Assembly: GCF_004519515.1 (NCBI RefSeq)
Contig: NZ_CP038145.1
Coordinates: 1,902,001 to 1,966,000, forward strand
Source of the DNA: Actinobacillus indolicus
GTDB taxonomy: Bacteria > Pseudomonadota > Gammaproteobacteria > Enterobacterales > Pasteurellaceae
Length of the DNA: 64,000 nt
Direction of reading: 5' to 3'
Made by a program: the position numbers and the translations under genes. Shown piece by piece: positions 33,494-43,051 of the stretch. The notes under the pieces are model-generated. The model made no database searches. It saw only the letters and a list, made by a program, of their open reading frames with translations, and was not told the DNA's origin. The stretch's first letter is position 1. Each line of letters opens with the position of its first letter.

Positions 33494-35608
33494 ATGACAA
33501 CAGAAGAACGCATTTCTCCGTTTCAGGTAGAGATTGATAATAATCAGATTGCCATTGTCCGTATTGATGTACAAGGTAAAACAAAAAACTGGCTTCCAGA
33601 GCAATTCGTCGAAGATTTACGTGATGTAATTGGTTCAATTATTTATCAACAAGCACAAGGTGTTATTTTTGTTTCAGGTAAGAAAAAAGGCTTTATTCAA
33701 GGTTACGATCCTGAATACTTACGTAATAAAACCGATGAGCAACTAAAAACACTCTCGAATAATGCACAGTTAGTGATGCGTGAAATTAATACGCTCAAGA
33801 TGCCTGTGGTAGCCGTGATAGATGGAGGATGCTTTGGCATTGGTTTAGAGTTAGCGTTAGCCTGCGATTATCGTATTGCAAGCGAAGAAAGCTATACCAA
33901 ATTTGCCATGCCACAGATTCGTTCAGGCATCTTACCTTTTGCGGGAGGAACGCAACGTTTACCTCGATTAGTGGGGCTACAAAATGCGGTAACAATCTTG
34001 TTATCAGGTCAAAAAATTGGGGTAGAAAAAGCGTTAAAAATTGGTTTAGTAGATAAATTAATTCCAGCAAGTAATTTATTTGAAACGGCATATCACTTAT
34101 TACTTAATCGTAAAGTGCAAAAAATTGACCATAAGAACCCGCTTGATAAAGTAAAAAAATGGCGTAAACAGATCGAAGGCAATTTATTTATTCGTCATAA
34201 ATATTTAGATCATGTTGAAAATCGTGTTTGGGATAAGGCGTTTGGCAATTATCCAGCGGTTGTCAAAATGCTTGAATTATTGAAAGAGCCTCATTTTAAA
34301 GCAGGGCTTGCGTTAGAACAGTCTGCGTTGGTGGAATTATTTCATACAGAACAAGCACAAGTTTTAATGAATTTAAAACAAGCTGAAAGATCAATGAAAG
34401 AGCAATATGAATATCTAGCTCAAATAAAAGATATTCAGCAAGTGACGGTGCTAGGCAGTGGTTACATGGGAGCAGGTATTGCTTATTTAACAGCAAATAA
34501 TGCCCAAATCCCAGTCAGAATTAAAGATATTCATCCTTCTGAAATTCAAAAAGCACTACAAATGTGTTATGGCTTGATGCAAAAAGCCATGAGTAAAAAG
34601 CAACTTAGCCATGGTGAAATGATTCAGCGAATGAATTTAATTACCGGTGGCGAACGTTTAGTTGCAGCAAAATCGACAGACTTTATTGTTGAAGCAGTAT
34701 ATGAGAAATTAGAACTGAAACAGCAAATGGTCAGAGAAAGTGAAGCTTACTACAATGAAAATGCCATTTTTGCGACCAATACTTCTACTTTCTCGATCAA
34801 AGAGATTGCCTCTGTTGCAAAACGTCCAGAAAACGTGATTGGTTTTCACTATTTTAGTCCTGTAACTAAGCGTCAGATGGTGGAAATTATTCCTCATGAA
34901 ACGACAAGCCAAAAAGCGATTGCGACGGCAATTCATTTTGCGATTCAACAAGGTAAAATTCCAATGTTGGTGGCAGATAAAGAGGGATTCTTCATTAACC
35001 GTATCTTAACGCCATTCTTATTAGAAGCGATAGAGTGCTTATCAGAAGGCGAAGGCATTGAGTTTATCGATCGCTCTTTACAAGAATTTGGTTTTAAAAT
35101 TGGGCCACTTGCGATGATCGATGATATTGGATTAGATATTATTGTGAAGTCAAATCCAGCGATGATAGAGCAACTTGGGAAACGCTTTGCTTTACCAAGT
35201 AGCATACCGAGTTTGATGGTAGATGATCGTAAAGGTAGAAAAAATAAACGTGGATTCTATCTCTATGATTCAAAAGGCCAGCGGACTCAAGAAGATAAGA
35301 GTATTTATCACACGATGGAAACCATTATGCGTAATGAGTTGGAAGCACAAGAAATCGCACGCCGTTGCGTATTACGTATGATCAATGAAGCTTGTTGGTG
35401 TTTACAAGATAATGTGATTCGTTCAACAGACGAAGGGAATGTGGCTTCTGTATTAGGTTTTGATTTCCCTGATTTCCGTGGAGGTATCTATGCATACATT
35501 GAAAAAGTGGGCGCAAAAGAGATAGTTCATCAGTTGCGTAAGCATGCACAACGCTATGGGGAACGCTTTACCCCTTGCGACTGGTTAGTTGAAAAAGCAC
35601 AAGCATAA
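33494..35608 (+). CDS. fadJ: FadJ-like multifunctional protein: hydratase domain altered, dehydrogenase intact
   Basis: A 704-residue protein collinear with E. coli FadJ (714). The N-terminal enoyl-CoA hydratase domain keeps one catalytic Glu (GIGLE, Glu119), but the second (LPEVQLG) is Gln141 in MPQIRSG, and the oxyanion segment AGADI is QGYDP. The 3-hydroxyacyl-CoA dehydrogenase part is complete: NAD loop LGSGYMGAGIA near 319, NTSTFSI, catalytic His in GFHYFSPV near 452 and Glu in VEIIPHE. So hydration is doubtful while NAD-linked dehydrogenation looks possible. Ribosome site AAGGA precedes the ATG. Confidence 0.85.
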   Translation: MTTEERISPFQVEIDNNQIAIVRIDVQGKTKNWLPEQFVEDLRDVIGSIIYQQAQGVIFVSGKKKGFIQGYDPEYLRNKTDEQLKTLSNNAQLVMREINTLKMPVVAVIDGGCFGIGLELALACDYRIASEESYTKFAMPQIRSGILPFAGGTQRLPRLVGLQNAVTILLSGQKIGVEKALKIGLVDKLIPASNLFETAYHLLLNRKVQKIDHKNPLDKVKKWRKQIEGNLFIRHKYLDHVENRVWDKAFGNYPAVVKMLELLKEPHFKAGLALEQSALVELFHTEQAQVLMNLKQAERSMKEQYEYLAQIKDIQQVTVLGSGYMGAGIAYLTANNAQIPVRIKDIHPSEIQKALQMCYGLMQKAMSKKQLSHGEMIQRMNLITGGERLVAAKSTDFIVEAVYEKLELKQQMVRESEAYYNENAIFATNTSTFSIKEIASVAKRPENVIGFHYFSPVTKRQMVEIIPHETTSQKAIATAIHFAIQQGKIPMLVADKEGFFINRILTPFLLEAIECLSEGEGIEFIDRSLQEFGFKIGPLAMIDDIGLDIIVKSNPAMIEQLGKRFALPSSIPSLMVDDRKGRKNKRGFYLYDSKGQRTQEDKSIYHTMETIMRNELEAQEIARRCVLRMINEACWCLQDNVIRSTDEGNVASVLGFDFPDFRGGIYAYIEKVGAKEIVHQLRKHAQRYGERFTPCDWLVEKAQA

Positions 35609-35648
35609 TTTTTTATTTCATCTTAATTTATTTACATAAGGATAATAT

Positions 35649-37070
35649 ATGAAGTTAACGAAAGTGGCAGGAGCTGTAGTTGCTGTTGTTGGGACGGTTG
35701 CCGTTGGTGGTAGTTGGTATACTGGGCAACAAGTTGAGCAAAAGTATCAAGAGTTTATTCAAATAGGGAATAACAATTTAAAACATTTAGGTGCTTATGG
35801 CATAACGGCTGAAATTAAAGATGTGCAATTTACGCGCCATTTTTTCAGTTCGGATGTTAAATATACATTAGAAGCCCAATTCGATGGGAAAACTTATGCT
35901 CTTAAAGGTGATGATAAATTATTTCATGGGCCATTGCCGTTAAACCGTTTATCTAAAGGTAATCTAGTACCTGTGTTAGCCAGTGTAGAAAATAACATTC
36001 AGCTTCCAGAAAATCTTAAAGTCTATTTTAATAACCAAGATAAACTGGGTGAAGGGAAGTCTGATATTAGTTATTCAGGTGCTACAAAAGGTGAATTTAA
36101 AATTAACCCGATCAAAATTGCTGAAGATGATAAAGGAAGTTTAGCATTATCAGAATCAAACTATATTTATGCTTATGATCCGGCATCAAAAAAATCGGAA
36201 TTTGAAGTTAAATTAGACAATGTAAAATGGGTTGATATTGAAAAGATCGAAACAGACCTTCAAGGATTAAGTTATAAATTGAATACCGTTTCGGATAATC
36301 AATATCCATTGTTAGCACTGGGCGAATATACTGCATCAATTAAGCAACTTAGAATCAAAGATAATGAAGAATCATCTTTTGCGATGTCATTTAATAACTT
36401 TAGCAGTACCGGTAAATCAAACCTTCAGAAAGATCGTGTCATTTCTTCAGGTGATGGTAAAGCAGAAATTGAGCTACAAAAAGCGGATACAAAACTGAAA
36501 TTAGGTCAGTTTAATATGGATCTATTTATGGATGTCGATGCTCAGGGAATGAATGATCTCACGCCATATTTGAGTTCGCCTGATAAATTAGCATCAGAAG
36601 AGGCGGGGCAAATTGTTCAATCTATTTTAATGAAATCGCCTAAACTCGAAGTAAAAAATTTGAGCATTGAAAATGAAAAAGGGAAAAACAATTTATCTTT
36701 AAATATCAGTTTAGAGAATTTTGATCCAAACAAAATCGAGAGTTTTGATTCGATGCTCAAAATTTTCAAAGCATCGCACTTAGATGCGAAATTAAATATC
36801 CCTTCTCTTGAGGAATTAGCCACACAGATGAATGAAATGGATGGCGCAGCTAAAGAAGAAGCTACACAACAGGCTAAATTAACGATTGAAGAACTGGCTA
36901 ATCAAGCCAAAGCAAGCACTTTAGCGGAAGTGGATAACGAAAACATTAAAATGAAGTTAACCATTGATCAAGGTAAGGTGAATTTGAATGGTCGTGATGT
37001 ACCAGAGGAAGAAGTTCAAGGGGCATTATTTATCTTGATGCTTGGGCTGAGTTCAATGGGAATACAGTAA
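35649..37070 (+). CDS. YdgA-like DUF945 protein
   Basis: A 473-residue protein with one N-terminal membrane segment (about residues 5-24) and a large periplasmic domain of repeated amphipathic strands. The start KVAGAVVAVVGTVAVGGSWYTGQQVEQKYQEFI matches DUF945/YdgA, as does the C-terminal GLSSMGIQ-type ending. The family has no agreed function and may resemble the AsmA-like group. It follows fadJ by 40 bases with an AAGGA site and may be its co-transcribed third gene. Confidence 0.8.
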   Translation: MKLTKVAGAVVAVVGTVAVGGSWYTGQQVEQKYQEFIQIGNNNLKHLGAYGITAEIKDVQFTRHFFSSDVKYTLEAQFDGKTYALKGDDKLFHGPLPLNRLSKGNLVPVLASVENNIQLPENLKVYFNNQDKLGEGKSDISYSGATKGEFKINPIKIAEDDKGSLALSESNYIYAYDPASKKSEFEVKLDNVKWVDIEKIETDLQGLSYKLNTVSDNQYPLLALGEYTASIKQLRIKDNEESSFAMSFNNFSSTGKSNLQKDRVISSGDGKAEIELQKADTKLKLGQFNMDLFMDVDAQGMNDLTPYLSSPDKLASEEAGQIVQSILMKSPKLEVKNLSIENEKGKNNLSLNISLENFDPNKIESFDSMLKIFKASHLDAKLNIPSLEELATQMNEMDGAAKEEATQQAKLTIEELANQAKASTLAEVDNENIKMKLTIDQGKVNLNGRDVPEEEVQGALFILMLGLSSMGIQ

Positions 37071-37076
37071 GCACTT

Positions 37077-37085
37077 ACAAGCGGT
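37077..37085 (+). other. DNA uptake signal sequence
   Basis: ACAAGCGGT followed by CAGTTCTTGAAGATTTTTTGCAAAG, a full-length Apl-type signal after the DUF945 gene. Confidence 0.85.
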
Positions 37086-37133
37086 CAGTTCTTGAAGATT
37101 TTTTGCAAAGAACACTATACCTCAAAAGCATAA

Positions 37134-37158
37134 AAAAGGGCGTAATTTACGCCCTTTT
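37134..37158. terminator. Bidirectional terminator between the DUF945 gene and ycaO
   Basis: AAAAGGGCGTAA pairs with TTACGCCCTTTT with a one-base loop centre. A- and T-runs at both feet suit both converging transcripts. Confidence 0.8.
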
Positions 37159-37161
37159 CCA

Positions 37162-38907
37162 TTATTTCACTTTTTGAAGCTTACGATATGCAGCCAACAA
37201 TTTTTGATGAGCCTGCATATTTTCAAGACTCTCATCAGAACCGCTTAAGCCGTGGAACGGATTGCCACCTTGGACTGCCGACCACGCAAAATCTACGGTT
37301 TCTTTACCATACATTTTGTTAAATACCATACGATATTGTTCCGGTTCACGTGTTTCATCTAAGAATAATTCAATCGACTGAATTAAACAACGGTAGTAGT
37401 TGTTACGCTCTGCCGAGAAAACCGAAGCATTCATATCTGCCGTCCAGTTTGCCCATTCTAGTGCTTCTTCAAGATTGCCTAAGGCAAGGTGTAACATTGA
37501 TTTTAACTCGCCGATACGCAAGGTTTGTAAGGCTGAGCCTTTTTCTGCCACCACGCCGATAAACTCACGCACACGGGTCATATCGTCAATGCTTTGTTCG
37601 TCCAATTCGTCCAGTAACTCTTGGTAGGTTTCTTGATCGTGGTGGAAATATGGCAAGTCGAGCAAAATCTCACGCCATTCCATACCCATATTGTTGTTTG
37701 CATAAATTAAGTCGTCTGACGGATAGATATTTGACATTCCCGGGGCAAGAATACGGCAAGCGTAAACGCCTAAATGTTCGTAATCCATAATATAGACTTC
37801 TTGTTTATGCTTATTGAAGATTGCCATTAAGTTGGCAAATTCTTGTTCTGTCGTGCCTGAAAAATCCCAGTGAACGAAATCATAATCCGCTTCAGATTTG
37901 AAAAGATCCCACGAAATCAGACCGCTTGAGTCAATGAAGTGAGTTTCAAGGTTAGCGTGATCCGCCACATCTTCATTATTAAATGAAGGCGGTGCGAAAA
38001 CATCTAGATCTTTCAAGCTACGACCTTGTAATAATTCGGTTACGGTACGCTCAAAAGCGACTTGGAAATTCGGGTGCGCACCGAAAGAAGCAAAGCAAGT
38101 ACCGTTGTTTGGATTGAGTAAGATCACACAAATCACAGGGAATTCACCGCCGAGTGACGCATCGTAGCAGAGGATCGGGAAGCCTTCTTGTTCTAATTTT
38201 TCGATAGAGGCTTTGATTGTCGGGTAGCCGTCAATCACACTTTGTGGAATTTCTGGCAGGCTAATCGCTTCTGTGATAATGCGGTTTTTCACAAAACGCT
38301 CAAACACTTCCGATAAGCCTTGTACACGAGCTTCGTTTTTGGTGTTACCGGCAGACATACCATTCGATACGAATAAGTTACCGATGATACTTTGTGGAAT
38401 ATAGACCGTTTGACCGTCGGATTGACGGGTATAAGGCAACGCCACGATACCACGATCGGCATTGCCCGATTGTAAATCGATCAATAAATCAGGGGTTAAA
38501 TCACCATGAGGGTCAAAGTAGTTACGTAAGAATGGATCTAAAATTCCTTTTGGCAGAGTTTCTTCATCTTCGATTTCAAACCATTTTTCACTTGGATAGT
38601 GAACAAATTTGCCTTCGGCAATCTCTTTGCCTAAATAGAAATCCGCCCAGAAATAATTGGTCGATAAACGTTCAAAATACTCCCCTAACGCAGAAGCTAA
38701 TGCCGCCTTTTTGCTTGCCCCTTTACCGTTTGAGAAACATTGTGGGCAGTCCGCATCACGAATATGTACCGACCATACATTTGGTACAGGGTTGAGCCAT
38801 GAGGCTTCTTCAATATTAAAGCCTAAGTTTTTCAACTTCGTTTGGAATTTTTCGATACTTTCTTCAAGGGCAGCATCTTTACCCGTAATAAAGGTTTTTT
38901 CAGTCAT
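37162..38907 (-). CDS. ycaO: YcaO-domain protein
   Basis: About 581 residues, collinear with E. coli YcaO (586). The ATP-dependent cyclodehydratase-type fold is evident: GASKKAALASALGEYFERLSTNY, NEARVQGLSEVFERFVKNRI and ERTVTELLQGRSLKDLD (each read in part) carry the ATP/Mg-binding Glu residues. The C-terminal helical repeat region is the non-azoline YcaO type. In E. coli it influences RimO-dependent methylthiolation of ribosomal S12. ATG 38907 gives MTEKTFITGKDAALE, matching the family start; the open frame 21 codons upstream is not used. Confidence 0.92.
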   Translation of the reverse strand: MTEKTFITGKDAALEESIEKFQTKLKNLGFNIEEASWLNPVPNVWSVHIRDADCPQCFSNGKGASKKAALASALGEYFERLSTNYFWADFYLGKEIAEGKFVHYPSEKWFEIEDEETLPKGILDPFLRNYFDPHGDLTPDLLIDLQSGNADRGIVALPYTRQSDGQTVYIPQSIIGNLFVSNGMSAGNTKNEARVQGLSEVFERFVKNRIITEAISLPEIPQSVIDGYPTIKASIEKLEQEGFPILCYDASLGGEFPVICVILLNPNNGTCFASFGAHPNFQVAFERTVTELLQGRSLKDLDVFAPPSFNNEDVADHANLETHFIDSSGLISWDLFKSEADYDFVHWDFSGTTEQEFANLMAIFNKHKQEVYIMDYEHLGVYACRILAPGMSNIYPSDDLIYANNNMGMEWREILLDLPYFHHDQETYQELLDELDEQSIDDMTRVREFIGVVAEKGSALQTLRIGELKSMLHLALGNLEEALEWANWTADMNASVFSAERNNYYRCLIQSIELFLDETREPEQYRMVFNKMYGKETVDFAWSAVQGGNPFHGLSGSDESLENMQAHQKLLAAYRKLQKVK

Positions 38908-39004
38908 GATTTTTTTCTCTTTGTACAAAATGGCGTGCAGACTATCAAATTCTTGCCGTAAATCAAACAATAGATCAGCTTTTGCAAAAAAAATTCACAA
39001 TCTG

Positions 39005-39013
39005 ACCGCTTGT
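39005..39013 (-). other. DNA uptake signal sequence
   Basis: ACCGCTTGT in the divergent ycaO-rng gap, preceded by CAATCTG and the AT-rich half GCAAAAAAAATT. Confidence 0.8.
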
Positions 39014-39055
39014 TTAGGTAGAATTCATCAATTTTATTATTTATTTGAGATGAAA

Positions 39056-40531
39056 ATGAACTGTGCAGAATTATTAGTGAATGTGACACCGAGTGAAACA
39101 CGGGTAGCATTAGTTGAAAACGGGATTTTAAAAGAAGTTCACATTGAGCGTGAAGCGAAGCGTGGTATTGTGGGGAATATTTATAAAGGGCGAGTGACCC
39201 GTGTATTGCCAGGAATGCAATCGGCTTTTGTAGATATTGGCTTAGAAAAAGCAGCATTTCTTCACGCGTCCGATATTGTTTCTCATACAGAATGTGTCGA
39301 TGAAAACGAGAAAAAACAGTTTGTCGTAAAGAATATCAGTGAGCTTGTACGTGAAGGGCAGGATATTGTCGTACAAGTAGTGAAAGATCCACTAGGTACT
39401 AAAGGCGCTCGCTTAACGACAGATATTACCTTACCTTCTCGCTATCTTGTCTTTATGCCTGAAAATAGTCATGTTGGCGTTTCTCAACGGATTGAAAGTG
39501 AGCAAGAGCGTAACCGCTTAAAAGCCTTAGTTGAACCTTATTGTGATGAGTTAGGCGGTTTTATTGTTCGTACTGCAGCCGATGATGTGAGTGAAGAAAG
39601 TTTGGAACAAGATGCGGCTTTTTTAAAACGGTTATGGCGTAAAGTATTAGAACGTAAGGCAAAATACCCAGCAAGATCGTTGCTCTATGGCGAACTCGCC
39701 CTTGCTCAGCGTGTTTTGCGTGATTTTGTGGGAACACATATAAAATCCATTCAAATTGATTCAAAAATGACTTACGAACAAGTAAAGGAATTTTTGAGTG
39801 AGTTTATGCCAGAGTTGGCGGAAAGTGTGAGTTTATATAATGGTTCTCAGCCATTATTTGATGTGTATCGTGTTGAAGATGGTATTCAAAAAGCCTTAGA
39901 TAAGCGGGTAGATTTAAAATCAGGTGGCTATTTGATTATTGAGCAAACAGAAGCGATGACAACCATTGATATTAATACAGGGGCATTTGTTGGGCATCGA
40001 AATCTAGCACATACCATTTTTAATACCAATATTGAAGCAACACAGGCGATTGCGCATCAATTACAACTACGTAATCTTGGCGGTATCATTATTATTGATT
40101 TTATTGATATGCAAGAAGAAGAGCATCGTCAGCGTGTGTTAGAGTCATTACAAATGGCATTAAAAGGCGATCGAGTTAAAACCAATGTGAATGGTTTTAC
40201 TCAACTTGGTTTAGTTGAAATGACACGTAAACGTACCCGTGAAAGTTTAGAGCGTGTTTTATGTTGTGATTGTTCTTCGTGTAAAGGACGTGGAACAATC
40301 AAAACCGTAGAAACGGTTTGCTATGAAATTATGCGGGAAATTGTACGCGTTCATCATTTATATTCGTCAGAAAGATACGTCGTTTATGCTTCTCGTAGTG
40401 TTGCAGAATATTTGATTAATGAAGAATCCCATGCGCTGATTGCAGAATTAGAAGTCTTCATTGGTAAAAAGGTGGAGATTAAAATTGAACCTTACTACCA
40501 TCAAGATCAATTTGATGTAGTTGTAATGTAG
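39056..40531 (+). CDS. rng: Ribonuclease G
   Basis: A 491-residue RNase E/G endonuclease (E. coli 489) that matures the 5' end of 16S rRNA and degrades mRNAs. The S1-like domain (GNIYKGRVTRVLPGMQSAFVDIG) is followed by the catalytic region with metal-site Asp residues (TTIDINTGAF and IIDFIDM) and the zinc-link cysteines CDCSSCKGRG. ATG 39056 follows GAGA by five bases and gives MNCAELLVNVTPSETRV; an adjacent ATG at 39050 is possible. The frame is open far upstream into ycaO, but that part is antisense and not coding. Confidence 0.94.
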   Translation: MNCAELLVNVTPSETRVALVENGILKEVHIEREAKRGIVGNIYKGRVTRVLPGMQSAFVDIGLEKAAFLHASDIVSHTECVDENEKKQFVVKNISELVREGQDIVVQVVKDPLGTKGARLTTDITLPSRYLVFMPENSHVGVSQRIESEQERNRLKALVEPYCDELGGFIVRTAADDVSEESLEQDAAFLKRLWRKVLERKAKYPARSLLYGELALAQRVLRDFVGTHIKSIQIDSKMTYEQVKEFLSEFMPELAESVSLYNGSQPLFDVYRVEDGIQKALDKRVDLKSGGYLIIEQTEAMTTIDINTGAFVGHRNLAHTIFNTNIEATQAIAHQLQLRNLGGIIIIDFIDMQEEEHRQRVLESLQMALKGDRVKTNVNGFTQLGLVEMTRKRTRESLERVLCCDCSSCKGRGTIKTVETVCYEIMREIVRVHHLYSSERYVVYASRSVAEYLINEESHALIAELEVFIGKKVEIKIEPYYHQDQFDVVVM

Positions 40532-40589
40532 TTGTGATGTAAATGGAAGATAATTTTTCAGTAATTTTGCAAAAAAATGTCAAAAAAGC

Positions 40590-40617
40590 TTGAAAAATAT
40601 AGGGGGGGCTTTAGAAT
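40590..40617 (+). promoter_or_regulatory. Predicted potD promoter with a G7 tract in the spacer
   Basis: -35 TTGAAA (40590-40595), a 16-base spacer containing seven consecutive G (40602-40608), and -10 TAGAAT (40612-40617). The spacer is one base short of optimal; gain of one G would give 17. A small hairpin TGTCC..GGACA follows in the leader near 40625-40642. Confidence 0.55.
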
Positions 40618-40703
40618 GCGTCCCTGTCCTTTTACTGGACAATACATAAAGCCTTGAAGCATTTATCGCTTCTCTTTTTTATTCACTCTTGGAGAATTCT
40701 TAA

Positions 40704-41789
40704 ATGAAAAAATTCGTCGGGTTATTTGCGGCTGGATTAGCAACAGTGGCATTGACAGCTTGTAATGAAGAAAATAAAACTGCAGATGCAGCGAAAGCGC
40801 CTCAAGCAGCAGATCAAGGTACAGTTCACCTTTATACGTGGACTGAATATGTACCAGAAGGTTTGTTAGAAGAGTTTACAAAACAAACTGGTATCAAAGT
40901 GGTTGTATCAAGCCTTGAATCAAATGAAACCATGTATGCGAAATTAAAAATTCAAGGTAAAGATGGCGGTTATGATGTGATCGCACCAAGTAACTACTTC
41001 GTGTCAAAAATGGGACGTGAAGGTATGTTAATGGAACTTGATCACAGCAAATTACCTGTTATCTCAGAATTAAACAAAGATTGGTTAGATAAACCATACG
41101 ATAAAGGCAACAAATATTCACTTCCACAATTATTAGGTGCGCCAGGTATTGCATTTAATACTAATGACTACCAAGGTGATAAATTCACATCTTGGGGTGA
41201 TTTATGGAACCCAGAATATAAAGGTAAAGTGCAATTATTAGATGATGCACGTGAAGTATTCAACATTGCATTATTAAAATTAGGTCAAGATCCAAATACG
41301 AAAGATCCTGCGGTGATTAAAGCAGCTTATGAAGAGTTGTTAAAATTACGTCCAAACGTATTATCATTCAGCTCTGATAACCCTGCAAACTCATTTATTT
41401 CTGGTGAAGTGAGCGTAGGTCAATTATGGAACGGTTCTGTACGTATTGCGAAAAAAGAACAAGCGCCTGTAAATATGGTATTCCCTAAAGAAGGTCCAGT
41501 ATTATGGGTTGATACTTTAGCAATCCCATCTAATGCGAAAAACCCAGACGGTGCTCATAAGTTAATTAACTACTTATTAAGTGCGCCTGTTTCTGAAAAA
41601 TTAACATTAGAAATTGGTTATCCAACATCAAACGTGAAAGCGTTAGAAAAATTACCTAAAGAAATTACAGAAGATCCAGCAATTTATCCAACATCTGAAG
41701 TGCTACAAAAAAGCCAATGGCAAGATGATGTAGGTGATGCGATTGAACTCTATGAAAAATATTATCAAGAGTTAAAAGCTGCAAAATAA
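40704..41789 (+). CDS. potD: Spermidine/putrescine-binding lipoprotein PotD
   Basis: A 361-residue binding protein. A lipobox (ALTAC, Cys19) replaces the Sec cleavage site of E. coli PotD, so it is a lipid-anchored version. After an Ala-rich linker it follows PotD closely: LYTWTEYVPEGLLEEFTKQTGIKV, YDVIAPSNYFVSKM and LWNPEYKGKVQLLDDAREVF (read in part), including the Trp and Asp residues used for polyamine binding. No potABC genes lie next to it; it is monocistronic with its own promoter and terminator, so it must partner with permeases encoded elsewhere. Confidence 0.92.
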   Translation: MKKFVGLFAAGLATVALTACNEENKTADAAKAPQAADQGTVHLYTWTEYVPEGLLEEFTKQTGIKVVVSSLESNETMYAKLKIQGKDGGYDVIAPSNYFVSKMGREGMLMELDHSKLPVISELNKDWLDKPYDKGNKYSLPQLLGAPGIAFNTNDYQGDKFTSWGDLWNPEYKGKVQLLDDAREVFNIALLKLGQDPNTKDPAVIKAAYEELLKLRPNVLSFSSDNPANSFISGEVSVGQLWNGSVRIAKKEQAPVNMVFPKEGPVLWVDTLAIPSNAKNPDGAHKLINYLLSAPVSEKLTLEIGYPTSNVKALEKLPKEITEDPAIYPTSEVLQKSQWQDDVGDAIELYEKYYQELKAAK

Positions 41790-41802
41790 TCTCATCATGA
41801 TG

Positions 41803-41835
41803 AAAAGCCTCAAGGAAAGTCTTGAGGCTTTTTGC
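41803..41835 (+). terminator. Terminator of potD
   Basis: AAAAGCCTCAAG (41803-41814) pairs with CTTGAGGCTTTT (41821-41832) and is followed by further T. A 12-bp stem with 6-base loop, a textbook intrinsic terminator. Confidence 0.9.
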
Positions 41836-41928
41836 TTTTATGGCGAACTTTTCTACTTATTTTCGTTCTATATTGCCATTAAAATTTATGCTATGATCCA
41901 AAGCTAATTTAGTTGAGTTAGAAAATTT

Positions 41929-42543
41929 ATGAATATTCGTTTGAATGTGATTTTGCTCTGTATTGTCGCTGTTTTAGGCGGTTGGTATTATAGCCAGCAG
42001 ATGACAGATAATTCGGGGCTAGAGCAATTAATTAAAAAAGAAGGGGAGCCAGAATATACGGGTACGAAAATGAGTACGACAGTATATGATTTAGCGGGTA
42101 AACCACAGTATTTCGCAGAATCTCAAGAAATTAAGCGATTTGAAAGTACAGAACGAACAGAGTTTTTAAAACCTTTACTGAATCTTTTTGATAAAGAAAC
42201 AGCGTTAAAACAATGGAAAGTGACGGCTGACTATGCAGAAGTGACAAAGGAAAAAATGCTTAATTTACGAGGTAATGTACGTATTGAAAGTTTAGATCCT
42301 ACTTCTCGTTTACAAAAAATTGAAACAGAGACATTATCGGTAGATTTAAATACGCAAGATATTTCAACACAATCTGTTGTTAAATCTCAAGGTTTAGGAT
42401 TTACCACAACAGGTACAGGTTTAACAGGCAATTTGAAAAAACAAGTTGCCACATTATTAAAAGATGTTAAAACTTATATTGAGCCAACAGTAGTGAAGCA
42501 AACGGATTCACTAGAGGTTCAACAAGATAAGGATAAAAAATGA
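41929..42543 (+). CDS. lptC: LPS export protein LptC
   Basis: A 204-residue bitopic protein with an N-terminal membrane segment (residues 5-22) and a periplasmic beta-jellyroll domain (for example NLRGNVRIESLDP). It bridges the LptB2FG extractor and LptA in the Lpt LPS bridge. The kdsC gene that often precedes it is absent. Its TGA overlaps the lptA ATG (ATGA), so the two are translationally coupled. Confidence 0.9.
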   Translation: MNIRLNVILLCIVAVLGGWYYSQQMTDNSGLEQLIKKEGEPEYTGTKMSTTVYDLAGKPQYFAESQEIKRFESTERTEFLKPLLNLFDKETALKQWKVTADYAEVTKEKMLNLRGNVRIESLDPTSRLQKIETETLSVDLNTQDISTQSVVKSQGLGFTTTGTGLTGNLKKQVATLLKDVKTYIEPTVVKQTDSLEVQQDKDKK

Positions 42544-43043
42544 AATTAATTAAATCAATTTTAGCTACAGCATTATTAAGTGTTAGTTTTTCTGCAACAG
42601 CTTTAAAAGGTGATACAGATAAGCCAATAAATATTGACTCAGGTAGTCAATCCCTTGATATGGAAAATAATGTGGTTGTATTTAGTGATAATGTTGTGAT
42701 TACACAAGGTTCTATCAAAATTAATGCATCTAAAGTGACGATTACACGCCAAGAAGGCAAAAAAGAGACCATTGATGCATCAGGCGCTCCAGTAACCTTT
42801 CAACAAACCTTAGACAATGGTAAACCTGTCAATGGTAAAGGCAATAGCGTACACTATGACTTAGGAACTGAATTCTTAACATTGATCGGTAATGCAGAAT
42901 TAAAACAACTAGACAGTTTTATCAAAGCAGAAAAAATTACTTATGATGTTAAGAAACAACAGCTTAAAGCAACAAGTGGCGGAAAATCACGCGTAAAAAC
43001 CGTTTTAATTCCATCACAGTTACAAGATAGTAAGAAAAAATAG
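42540..43043 (+). CDS. lptA: LPS-transport periplasmic protein LptA
   Basis: A 167-residue protein with a signal peptide (cleaved near FSATA/LKGD) and an OstA-type jellyroll: [35 protein letters not shown] is the family pattern (seen in part). LptA polymerises between LptC and LptD to carry LPS across the periplasm. It overlaps lptC by 4 bases and is 8 bases before lptB. Confidence 0.93.
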   Translation: MKLIKSILATALLSVSFSATALKGDTDKPINIDSGSQSLDMENNVVVFSDNVVITQGSIKINASKVTITRQEGKKETIDASGAPVTFQQTLDNGKPVNGKGNSVHYDLGTEFLTLIGNAELKQLDSFIKAEKITYDVKKQQLKATSGGKSRVKTVLIPSQLQDSKKK

Positions 43044-43051
43044 GATTAGCC

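Noticed and set aside
32180..35608. fadI and fadJ as ordinary pseudogenes
   Set aside because: Both frames are full length without stops or frameshifts, have good spacing, and the dehydrogenase site is kept, so decay is not the default reading.
38657..39055. N-terminal extension of rng by about 130 codons
   Set aside because: The extension is antisense to ycaO and runs through an uptake signal; family length and GAGA site support ATG 39056.
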